Below, one piece after another: positions 1 through 7,478 of a DNA stretch of 17,153 nt; position 1 is the first letter of the stretch; every line of letters begins with the position of its first letter. The notes under the pieces were generated by a model. It was given only the letters and a program-made list of their open reading frames with translations, did no database searches and had not been told where the DNA came from. The stretch covers positions 1 through 17,153 of the forward strand of contig JASANZ010001811.1 of assembly GCA_030849805.1 (NCBI GenBank), in the 5' to 3' direction. The stretch comes from Sergeia podlipaevii. Lineage: Eukaryota > Euglenozoa > Kinetoplastea > Trypanosomatida > Trypanosomatidae. The translations under genes were made by a program, and so were the position numbers.

Positions 1-17
1 TGTGTGTGTGTGTGTGT
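1..17. repeat. TG dinucleotide microsatellite at the left edge
   Basis: A perfect TG run starts at the first base, so its full length is unknown. Confidence 0.9.
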
Positions 18-30
18 AGTGTATGTGTAC

Positions 31-71
31 CTCAGAAAAGTTAAATTAAAACACACAAAAAAAAAAAAAAA
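31..71 (-). promoter_or_regulatory. Possible splice-acceptor tract of the next gene, left of the window
   Basis: On the minus strand 15 T (57-71) are followed by a T-rich stretch and the first AG at 31-32. No ATG follows before the edge. It has the same layout as the acceptors of the genes inside the window, but its target gene is not visible. Confidence 0.3.
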
Positions 72-245
72 TGACGCATAGATGTGTACACTGCTGTAAA
101 TCCACTGATACAAAAATATGTAAATTCTTCATCCTCTCAAAATCCAGTAAATCAAATCAAAAAAAAAAAAACGATGCAATAAAAAAATATGTTTATATCA
201 TCATCATTTTGCTTTGATACAACCCTATATATAAAAAACAAAAAA

Positions 246-263
246 TAATAATAATAATAATAA
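246..263. repeat. TAA microsatellite, six units
   Basis: Perfect tandem TAA units. Confidence 0.9.
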
Positions 264-507
264 AACGTTTCTCTCCAAGTAGCACGAAGCTGAGAGTCGG
301 AAAGGACTCTCCCACCTACATGTCACTCCCTCCTTCACCCTAGTTGCCTGTCTGTTTTTGCTGCCCTTCTACAATGCTCTCCTTTCACTAATCAGCAAAA
401 GAGAAAATAAATAAAAAAACGATGAAAAATGAAAAGGTGTGCGGAGCACTTTTAAAAATAAAGTGAGTAGGGATCTGCCACTTGTGAACGCGCACATATA
501 CAAGCAT

Positions 508-533
508 ACACACACACACACACACACACACAC
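508..533. repeat. AC microsatellite, 13 units
   Basis: Perfect AC run. In the minus-strand transcript it would read as a UG repeat, either in the distal 3' UTR of the NBS1-like gene or in non-mRNA spacer. Confidence 0.9.
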
Positions 534-649
534 TCAGTTATATTACAGTACTCTTTCCAATTTTTTTCTTCCATTGCGACACGCTCCAACTTCCTCTCTA
601 AAGAGACAAAAAAAAAAAAGGAGAGACACAGACACGCACACGTTCTCCG

Positions 650-675
650 TCTCTCTCTCTCTCTCTCACACACAC
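650..675. repeat. Compound TC / CA microsatellite
   Basis: Nine TC units run directly into about four CA units. On the transcribed strand this gives a GU then GA purine-rich stretch. Confidence 0.9.
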
Positions 676-751
676 GCTCCTTCCCTCCTATATCAACGCA
701 TTTTCAGACATAAACAACAAAAAAAAGATAACAAAAACAAAAGGTGTAGTT

Positions 752-779
752 CACACACACACACACACACACACACACA
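752..779. repeat. CA microsatellite, 14 units
   Basis: Perfect run about 100 bases beyond the stop codon of the NBS1-like gene. It reads as a UG repeat in the predicted 3' UTR. Confidence 0.9.
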
Positions 780-881
780 TCTATATGTAGACACTAATCA
801 TACACGCCTTCTCTCCCTAATCTCCCTCATACTTACTACCATTCGTCACCCACCACGATCAGCTGTCACGTGTCACCCTCT

Positions 882-3818
882 CTACGCCACACCTTCTCCT
901 ACGTACTGAGGGGGGCCACGGCGTATGACACCGTTGCTACCGCTACCAACGCTATACGGCCGCGGCTGCTGCTGCTGCTTGCGGTGCGATGGAGGAGGAG
1001 AAGGAGGAGGGGTCCTCTGCATTCCAAAAGAATTCGTGCGTGGGATTGAAGACCGGCGTCTGGCGGACCGCACAAGGACCACATTCGGCGAGTCCAGAGC
1101 GCCGTTGCCGTTACTTTGATACTCCGCAGCAGCAGCAGAAACAGGAGCAGCACGGTGCTCTGTGGAGTGATGGTTCTTGCAAGTATCCTGGGGTGTCCTC
1201 TTCACGCTACCTGAAAAATGGGAAGAAGAGGAACGATGCTGTTGAGGAGTGCGAGGGCTTGACCCACTACGGTGATGCGAGGTAGGAGTAAAGTCACGCC
1301 TACGGCTGGCGCGAGGGGTGCCCTCTGTGGCAGCGGCGGCAGCAGCGCCATTGGCGTGGGCACGAGCAGAGCGGTTCGCAATACCAATACGCTGGCGTGC
1401 TTCCATGCTTAGGTACGCAACTCTGTGATCGCGCACGCTGCCACCAGTCGCGCTCAGGGGCTGCTGCTGCTGCCCCTCGTCTTTATGGTGCTCTTGGTGG
1501 TGGTGACTATCCACTTCCTTTTGCTGCTGTTGCTCGATTCTTGTCATATCAAGTGCGGGGAAGGCCAAAGACTTCTCTTTCCGTGATGTCGCAGGATTGG
1601 AGCGGGTGGCGGCACCAGAGTTGAAAGACATAACACGACTGCGGCTGCGGCTGCTCGTTCGGGAAGCTCCAGTGTGGGAGGCGGAGGAGCGGCGATATGG
1701 AATGGCCTCCGACTGGCGATCAAACCCTTCATAGAGGTACTGCGCACGCACATCAAGATCGCTGCAGTCGCCCCAGAAGCGGCGGAGTGCGTCCGTGTAG
1801 GGGCCGTGGCTTTCATCGAGAAGATCATCGACCTTCTCCATAAAGTCCTGTGCCTGAGCGCGGACTTCCAGAGCGTGCTCCATCGTCTCCGAGGAAATGT
1901 AATTGTTCCTCTGGAAGGATACAATGGCTTCATCTAGGAGCGACTCCTCGCGCATAAGATAGGCGTAAATGCGGATACGCAGGAGGTCAAAGCGATCCAC
2001 AAAGCTGGACGGTGGTGCGGGTGCCGGGTTGACGAGGCAGCGGCGGCCGCGTGGGGTACGCACCATAACGGCAGACCGTGCATCCCCTATCACCGCAGGC
2101 ATGGCGGCACCTGGGTCCATGGACGCGGAGCGCGCGCGCTGCTTGCTGTAAGAACGCATTTGACTGCGGCTTGGGGTGCGCGCACCGTCACGTGGAAGGA
2201 GCGACGCTTGTCGAGCGGAGCTGGTGCGACGGCGGCTAGCGTGCATCATAGAAGAAGGCGTCGCTCCTAGTGGTAGTGCATCGCTAGTGTGATGCCTTGG
2301 CCGCTGCTGGTGCTGCTGGGCAACAATGGGGACCGCGTACACGGGAAGAATAGAAGCTATCACCGGAGCAACGTTCCCGTTCAATGCTTCATCTTCGACG
2401 ATACTATCGTGGTGGTGCTGGTGGAGGTGAGAGTCATCACTCACCTCCGCGTACGGTTCTACCTGGCGACGCTGCTGCAGTGGCCGCGCACTTCCACTGG
2501 TCACCTCGCCCTCGCCCTCAGTCACCTGCACAGCGGTGCCCTCCAGTGGTGTATCGCAGAACGTGTTGCGGAGGAGCGCTGAGAACAGCATGTAGTCGCC
2601 CAGTACAGGGACCGTGCCGGCTGCCGTCTCGTCCGTGGCGTCGCTGTTCATGTTGACCCCAGCGGCAGACTTCACTTCCCTAATGAATTCCTCCAGCTCA
2701 GGAGGCATAGAGACCGCGTTGAGCATCGCCGCCTCGGTGGCGCCATCCACGATAATGTAAAATTTGCCAGCCGACTGGCCTCCGGCTGCTCCCAAACGCT
2801 GCGCCGCCTCCGTCTTTGCGGAGGCCCAATCATCCGCGGCAAACACAGTGCCACCGCAGAGCTGAATTGGCAGAGTGTAGCGTGCCTCGGTCGCAGCAGA
2901 AGCCAAGTAGAAGGCATCCCCAGCAAAGAGAGCATCACGCAGGCGTCGTTTCATCGCGGTAGAGGAGATAGGGTAGAGTGAGAAGGGGCAGTTGTCAGAC
3001 TCGGGGCGCATGTACACAGTCGATGGTGCGCGGCGCGTGCATACAATAGGCACCTCCAGTCGCGAGGGCGGAGGTAGCACGCTGAGTGGGGACGAGGCAG
3101 ACTGCGCCAGAGCAGCAAACCACTCGAGCACATAAGTAGGCTGCACCACGGAATAACCACTGGCCAATGCCATGAGGCTCGTCCGTGTGTCGGCGAGCTG
3201 TGCAGCACAATGGAGGAGTGCAATGGGAGGTGGAATAGAAAGAAAGGGTGAGGGGCCGCTGCTGCGGGAGCACACTGTGGCGCCAAGCTTGCGAAACATA
3301 AAGGTCAAGTCATGAACGTAGTCTGCGGCAAAATCTTCATTCTCGATGCTGACGACGAGAGGCCTGTAGCGAAACACCATACTGGTCGCGCCGAAGCGCA
3401 CCTCTGTGCCATCCGCGATGAGTACCGACTCCCCCGCGCAGACGGCGCGATCGCCAACGTGCGTAGCACCACGCTCTGACGACATGACGGTGAGTCGCAC
3501 AACGAGTGGGTCCCCCTCCGTGATCGGGTTCTTCTCCGAGTTGTCAAAGTCCGCGTGTTTGCTGCTGGCATGACTGCCATGCTCGCTCTGAATATCACCA
3601 TCGTCAGCCGCAGCCGCATCATCGTCACCGGTCACAGCTCGGGCCGCCTCGCTCTCGCGCGCCACAACAAGATGAGCGTGTATGGGGGCGATATCCGCAT
3701 TGGAGAGCACTATATCACACCCCTCATCGCTGCCAACGGTGTAGGCGTCCCTGATCACTAAGGAGTAGTAAGGAGCCGAGCCAGCGGGGCGACTAGAAGA
3801 AAACTCTACTGCAAACAT
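882..3818 (-). CDS. NBS1: NBS1/nibrin-like FHA-BRCT-BRCT protein (MRN complex subunit)
   Basis: I read this as the kinetoplastid counterpart of NBS1/Xrs2, the regulatory subunit that works with MRE11 and RAD50 in nuclear double-strand-break sensing. It has 978 residues counted from the ATG at 3816-3818. Residues 1-155 form an FHA domain: G29 and H47 keep the family spacing, and the segment FGATSMVFRYRPLVV closes it much as nibrin's FHA closes. A BRCT-like repeat follows (about 160-240, with W233 near its end). A second lies at about 287-420, with a GDAFYL...CGGTV segment and a closing VPVLGDYMLFSALL segment, matching nibrin order. The middle and tail are disordered and rich in Ser, Arg and Gln, apart from a helical block at about 605-700. 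The frame stays open 60 nt further upstream to a GTG at 3878, but that stretch encodes a polypyrimidine tract, so I chose the ATG. Canonical Mre11- and ATM-binding motifs are not visible. The domain order makes NBS1 likely; a different FHA/BRCT protein is the main alternative. Confidence 0.8.
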   Translation of the reverse strand: MFAVEFSSSRPAGSAPYYSLVIRDAYTVGSDEGCDIVLSNADIAPIHAHLVVARESEAARAVTGDDDAAAADDGDIQSEHGSHASSKHADFDNSEKNPITEGDPLVVRLTVMSSERGATHVGDRAVCAGESVLIADGTEVRFGATSMVFRYRPLVVSIENEDFAADYVHDLTFMFRKLGATVCSRSSGPSPFLSIPPPIALLHCAAQLADTRTSLMALASGYSVVQPTYVLEWFAALAQSASSPLSVLPPPSRLEVPIVCTRRAPSTVYMRPESDNCPFSLYPISSTAMKRRLRDALFAGDAFYLASAATEARYTLPIQLCGGTVFAADDWASAKTEAAQRLGAAGGQSAGKFYIIVDGATEAAMLNAVSMPPELEEFIREVKSAAGVNMNSDATDETAAGTVPVLGDYMLFSALLRNTFCDTPLEGTAVQVTEGEGEVTSGSARPLQQRRQVEPYAEVSDDSHLHQHHHDSIVEDEALNGNVAPVIASILPVYAVPIVAQQHQQRPRHHTSDALPLGATPSSMMHASRRRTSSARQASLLPRDGARTPSRSQMRSYSKQRARSASMDPGAAMPAVIGDARSAVMVRTPRGRRCLVNPAPAPPSSFVDRFDLLRIRIYAYLMREESLLDEAIVSFQRNNYISSETMEHALEVRAQAQDFMEKVDDLLDESHGPYTDALRRFWGDCSDLDVRAQYLYEGFDRQSEAIPYRRSSASHTGASRTSSRSRSRVMSFNSGAATRSNPATSRKEKSLAFPALDMTRIEQQQQKEVDSHHHQEHHKDEGQQQQPLSATGGSVRDHRVAYLSMEARQRIGIANRSARAHANGAAAAAATEGTPRASRRRDFTPTSHHRSGSSPRTPQQHRSSSSHFSGSVKRTPQDTCKNHHSTEHRAAPVSAAAAEYQSNGNGALDSPNVVLVRSARRRSSIPRTNSFGMQRTPPPSPPPSHRKQQQQPRPYSVGSGSNGVIRRGPPQYVGEGVA

Positions 3819-3872
3819 AATATGATGGAAGAAAGGATGAAAGTCGGAGAAAAAAAAAATGTCCTCTTCTAC

Positions 3873-3892
3873 ACTCACTCACTCACTCACTC
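3873..3892. repeat. ACTC tetranucleotide microsatellite, five units
   Basis: Perfect repeat lying in the predicted 5' UTR of the NBS1-like gene, where it reads GAGU. Confidence 0.9.
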
Positions 3893-3962
3893 AAGCCTCA
3901 CTATATATTTGCCTCTTATAGCAACGATAGGTTCAATGTGTGGGATACACAATAACTATGCA

Positions 3963-3980
3963 CTTTCAAAAAAAAAAAAA
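3963..3980 (-). promoter_or_regulatory. Predicted spliced-leader acceptor of the NBS1-like gene
   Basis: On the coding strand a run of 13 T (3968-3980) is followed by GAAAG, giving the first AG at 3963-3964. This would leave a 5' UTR of about 144 nt to the ATG at 3818. I find no ATG in that leader. A second polypyrimidine tract (about 3819-3859) lies directly before the ATG, so this choice of acceptor is not certain. Confidence 0.5.
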
Positions 3981-5052
3981 GCACTACGTCTCACACGTGT
4001 GTGTGTGAGTGTGTGTCTAGTTTTGTTGCTGACTCTCCTTTCGTAGATGTGTATACTGCGGTTGTTTGCTGTTTCCTAAATGTCGCTTTTTTTCCTTTTC
4101 TTTTTCACTACGCAAGTAAAAAAACAAAAAAGTAGCTAACAATAATAATGAATAAGGGCAACAATCACAATTAAAAAAAAAAAAGAGGTCTCTCTCAAGT
4201 AAAGCAACAACGAAAGACTTCAGTGCAAACAGACAAAATAGACGTAAAGTAAAAAAAGAGAAATTTTTTTAAAAAGGGAGATAATCAAATCAGACAAGGA
4301 AAAAGAAAAGTAACTACCTTTCGTGAAATATTTTCTTGAAATGAAAATAAACAAATAAATAAATAAACGCAGAAGAAAAGAAAAAGAAAGAGTTTTTTAT
4401 TTAAAAAAAAAAGAATCAGTGAAGTTCAAACAACAAATGTGTGCATATATATATAGTACTTGAAAGAAACAAGATGTGGTGGTAGCACTTCAGCTAGCGG
4501 AAGGGGAGAACACACACAGAGAGAGAGAGAGAAGTATGACGAGTACATTCTCAAATATATACAATAGCGCTCTAGTTGAGACAAGTGCGTTTGTTGGTGT
4601 ATTTATTTATTATTATTATTATTATATTTGAAGGAACTGCATAATGATGATTGCTCGCGTCCTCTGTGGCACGCACAACAGAGATGGGAAAAAAAAAAGG
4701 AATGGAAAGGCAAAAGAAAAAAAAATGGTAGATTTTAATCAGCAAGCAGCTATACCATCCCCCACCTCCCTACGTAATGTCGCGTTCGCTCGCTCCTTAT
4801 GCCATCTAACTCACTTAACCAGCTCTTAAACGCTCTACCTACGTACCCCGCTTCTGAATGTTTGGTTTCTTTTTCCTCAGCGTTCTTCCCTCCCATACAT
4901 ATATACACGCACAGGCACATATGTACGCTCAGTATCACTTTTGCCAATTCTTCATTTTCATTTTCTCTTCTCTACTCGTATTATTGTTGCCGCTTTCTTT
5001 TCTTCTCGCTTTCTTCTTTGCTCACGCACTATATCATAACATGCCATTGTAC

Positions 5053-5120
5053 ATGTGTTTGTGTGTGTGAGAGTGTGTGTATGTGTGTGTGAGTGTGTAT
5101 GTATAAAAATACGTGTGTGC
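5053..5120. repeat. GT-rich imperfect dinucleotide tract
   Basis: Interrupted GT repeat beginning about 40 bases beyond the methyltransferase stop codon. It would read as CA repeats in the 3' UTR. Confidence 0.8.
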
Positions 5121-5157
5121 AACTCTCTTCCTCCCTCTGCGGTCCATTAGACTCACT

Positions 5158-6645
5158 CTAGGCGGTCATTTTTTTAATGTCCTTCATGTCCTGCAACAGC
5201 TCCTTCATGCGGTTAAACAGGGGAGACTTGAACTTGCGAGTGGCATCCGCGGCGAGCTCCTGCAGTGCCGTCTTCTTCGCCTCCACCGTACGATAGGCCG
5301 CAATACACTCCACCATAGCCGACTCATAAGGCGTGTGGTTGGCGCTGGACGTCCCCGCAGGTGTCACCGTTTCGCCATTGGCAGCGGCGGCGGCGGCAGC
5401 GGACTGCAACGCAGCAAGAGCAGCCTCGCTGGTCTCAATCTGGGTCGCAAGTGCCGCCATACTGTCCAGCTGCGTCTTCCGGGTCTCCTCAGAGACATCG
5501 ATCGCCTTGCTCGTCTCCTCTACGGTCGCCTCTAGCTTCTTGATTTCCTCCTTCCCAGACGCAGCGTCGGATTCCGTCAGCATTGCCAGCTCCTTACGCG
5601 CCTTCATGCGTTGATGCCGCAGCTTCATCTGCGAGTCCATAAGTGACTGCATCTTATCAATATTCCCCTTGAAGGTATCGAGCAGCCCCCGCAGGGACAT
5701 GGCGGTGTTGTGAGCCTCGCCATAGTCCCTCGTTTCTGCGCTACCAGTAGCAGCGGCGTCCTCGGGCGGCATCTCGTCGGTGCCGTTTGCGTACACCGTG
5801 AGACCCTCCGGGATGTATCCCCAGCGCATCTTTTCCAGCGGCACATTGGAGAGGTCGCGTGGTGCCTCTGACACATGAATAGGGGTTTCCTCAAGCCTCT
5901 TGAGGTCCTCCTCGTGTGCCTTGGTGGGTAGTTGGGCCTCGCCAGCGCGGTTGCGCCGCTCCATCTGCAATGCAAACTCCAGCTCAGAGTGGCGGAGATC
6001 GTTGGCCATTCGGATCCCAGCCAGCACTTTCGCATCTTCCGGGTCCTCGAGCAGCTCCGAGTTTTTAAACTGAAGCTTTGTGGCATCGTAGCTTAAGAAG
6101 CAGACGTATTGATAGGTCAAGTTGCGCACGCATGGACGGAATTCTGGAATAAAGAGAGGGCCATTGATGCACCCTTCTAGCATGGTGTGGTTCTCCAGCA
6201 CCGTCGTGAAGAGCAGCTTGCCGCCTTCTTTCAGAAGCAACTTGCACGTCGTAACATACGCCTGCCACACATCCTCAGTAATAAACGGCGGATCGGCAAC
6301 AATGTAGTCGAAGGTGCCCATATATTGAATGGGAATCTGCTCCGGCTTGTGAAAATCGTAAAACACGTAACCAGCGTCGCTCGACCACTGCTTGTCAAAC
6401 TCAAAGACACGGCTGTTGGCGCGCAGGGCGGAGTAGCGGGCGTCCTCCTCAGGGGTTTCATTTCCCTTGCGGGAATCTAGTGTAAAAAATAAAGACGGGC
6501 AGGAGAGAAAGGCGCAGGCGATGGCGTGGTGGCGCACCTCGCTGATGAGTGTATCGATGGTGTGGGCGGAGTACCAATATTGATTAAACTCGGGGTTCAC
6601 CTTATCATGTTGAAAGATAGCAGAGGGAAATGCTGTCTGTGTCAT
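5158..6645 (-). CDS. EEF1AKMT1/Efm5-type eEF1A lysine N-methyltransferase with long C-terminal extension
   Basis: This is a class I SAM-dependent methyltransferase of the N6AMT2/EEF1AKMT1 (yeast Efm5) family. Characterised members methylate a lysine of elongation factor eEF1A (Lys79 in yeast and human) in the cytosol. Residues 20-205 carry the family pattern in order: QYWYS (22-26), a core strand around SLFFTL, FEFDKQW (81-87), VFYDF..P (94-101), the catalytic DPPF motif (118-121), and an N-terminal-domain ending with RNLTYQYVCFLSYD. Older annotation calls this family N-6 adenine DNA methylase because of the DPPF motif. Residues from about 210 onward go beyond the roughly 210-250 residue family core: a charged linker, a heptad-rich coiled coil at about 315-410, a run of eight alanines and a second helix up to the C-terminus. 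The ATG at 6643-6645 is the natural start, lying just ahead of the conserved core. It ends in TAG. Substrate assignment is by family only. Confidence 0.85.
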   Translation of the reverse strand: MTQTAFPSAIFQHDKVNPEFNQYWYSAHTIDTLISEVRHHAIACAFLSCPSLFFTLDSRKGNETPEEDARYSALRANSRVFEFDKQWSSDAGYVFYDFHKPEQIPIQYMGTFDYIVADPPFITEDVWQAYVTTCKLLLKEGGKLLFTTVLENHTMLEGCINGPLFIPEFRPCVRNLTYQYVCFLSYDATKLQFKNSELLEDPEDAKVLAGIRMANDLRHSELEFALQMERRNRAGEAQLPTKAHEEDLKRLEETPIHVSEAPRDLSNVPLEKMRWGYIPEGLTVYANGTDEMPPEDAAATGSAETRDYGEAHNTAMSLRGLLDTFKGNIDKMQSLMDSQMKLRHQRMKARKELAMLTESDAASGKEEIKKLEATVEETSKAIDVSEETRKTQLDSMAALATQIETSEAALAALQSAAAAAAANGETVTPAGTSSANHTPYESAMVECIAAYRTVEAKKTALQELAADATRKFKSPLFNRMKELLQDMKDIKKMTA

Positions 6646-6648
6646 TTG

Positions 6649-6687
6649 CTCGTAGCGTTCAAGCGCAAAAAGGAAAAAAAAAAAAGA
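6649..6687 (-). promoter_or_regulatory. Predicted spliced-leader acceptor of the eEF1A methyltransferase gene
   Basis: A 21-nt pure pyrimidine run on the coding strand (6667-6687) is followed by a short stretch without AG. The first AG is at 6649-6650. The ATG begins only three bases later, so the native 5' UTR would be three nucleotides plus the spliced leader. Confidence 0.55.
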
Positions 6688-6711
6688 TAAATGTAAATAT
6701 TGTATCTATAG

Positions 6712-6712
<1 letters not shown>

Positions 6713-6745
<33 letters not shown>
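6713..6745. repeat. TAA microsatellite, 11 units
   Basis: Perfect TAA array about 25 bases upstream (in the direction of transcription) of the methyltransferase polypyrimidine tract. Reads as UUA repeats in the precursor transcript. Confidence 0.95.
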
Positions 6746-6748
<3 letters not shown>

Positions 6749-7456
6749 GAAATACCTTTCTTATATCTAGTTTTTTTATATAAAAAAATTTAAGGAGTAG
6801 AGAGAAATAGGACAGGGAACGTTTCTCGCTACAGCGCCGACTGCTAAAAGAGCAACTAAAGATCTATATAGCCTACTGTATGATTGAAAATGATGGCAAA
6901 CAAGAAGACAAAAAGAGTAAAATGTGTTTGTGTGTGCGAGTATACTGACACACGTATGTAATGCAAAGGTCGATCTACTAGAAAGTTGATAAAAAACTTT
7001 TAAAAATTAAATGGAAAAAAATAGATAGATATTTATAAAAAAGAAGTGGGGACAGTTCATGATGATTGCTTCTTCTCAACACTATATATAACAAACGCAC
7101 CTACTCATAGCAATTGTCTTCGCGGCTCTCATCTCTAGAAGCAAAAAAGAAGAAGAAGAGTGACGCTACGTCTATCTATACCACACACGCACACACAAGT
7201 GTCCTCTTAGTGGATGGCCACACAACCCTCGCATTCCTGAGGTTTTTCCATATATTCTTTTTTAATCTCAAAAATCACAACATATAGAGGTGAAAGAAAG
7301 ATGTATATATATATATAAGTTCTAAAGTAAACACTTTTAAAAGAAAGAGCACATTCTTTCTAGCATCCCTTTTTCTCTGACCGGAATCAATTCACTACCA
7401 TTATATATAAATATATATAGGGGACACATGGAGCTAACTAGGCCTGGTCGTTGCCA

Positions 7457-7478
7457 TCTATCTATCTATCTATCTATA
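7457..7478. repeat. CTAT tetranucleotide microsatellite
   Basis: About five perfect CTAT units in the 3' UTR/spacer downstream of the AT-hook protein gene. Confidence 0.9.

Larger units (their letters stand above)
1..881. other. Spacer: 3' UTR of the NBS1-like gene and intergenic DNA
   Basis: AT-rich, simple-sequence DNA with no credible gene. It holds TG, CA and TC dinucleotide arrays, a TAA array and several A runs. The part next to the stop codon is expected to be the 3' UTR of the NBS1-like mRNA. Open frames here encode only His-Thr or Arg-Glu repeats from the microsatellites. Confidence 0.7.
3819..5157. other. Spacer between methyltransferase and NBS1-like genes
   Basis: AT-rich, with many A runs of 8-13 nt, a GT-rich stretch beginning about 40 bases beyond the methyltransferase stop (about 5053-5120), a TTA array near 4605-4625, a GA array near 4518-4532 and an ACTC array at 3873-3892. 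The right half should be the methyltransferase 3' UTR and the left end the 5' UTR of the NBS1-like gene. I see no RNA gene or convincing small reading frame. A 65-codon minus-strand frame at 4750-4947 starts with TTG and looks random. Confidence 0.7.

Noticed and set aside
439..909. 156-codon plus-strand open frame with HTHTHT repeats
   Set aside because: It is created by CA microsatellites in the spacer and the residues are mere repeat translation.
3930..3945. Possible tRNA B-box (GGTTCAATG...)
   Set aside because: The required final C is missing and no cloverleaf arms or A-box are visible nearby.
4750..4947. 65-codon minus-strand frame in the spacer after the methyltransferase gene
   Set aside because: It starts with TTG, has no good ATG or own polypyrimidine-AG layout, and its sequence looks random; it most likely lies in the 3' UTR.
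5158..6645. N-6 adenine DNA methylase as the function of the DPPF-motif protein
   Set aside because: The DPPF motif alone suggests this, but the flanking QYWYS, FEFDK and YDF..P pattern is that of the eEF1A lysine methyltransferase family.
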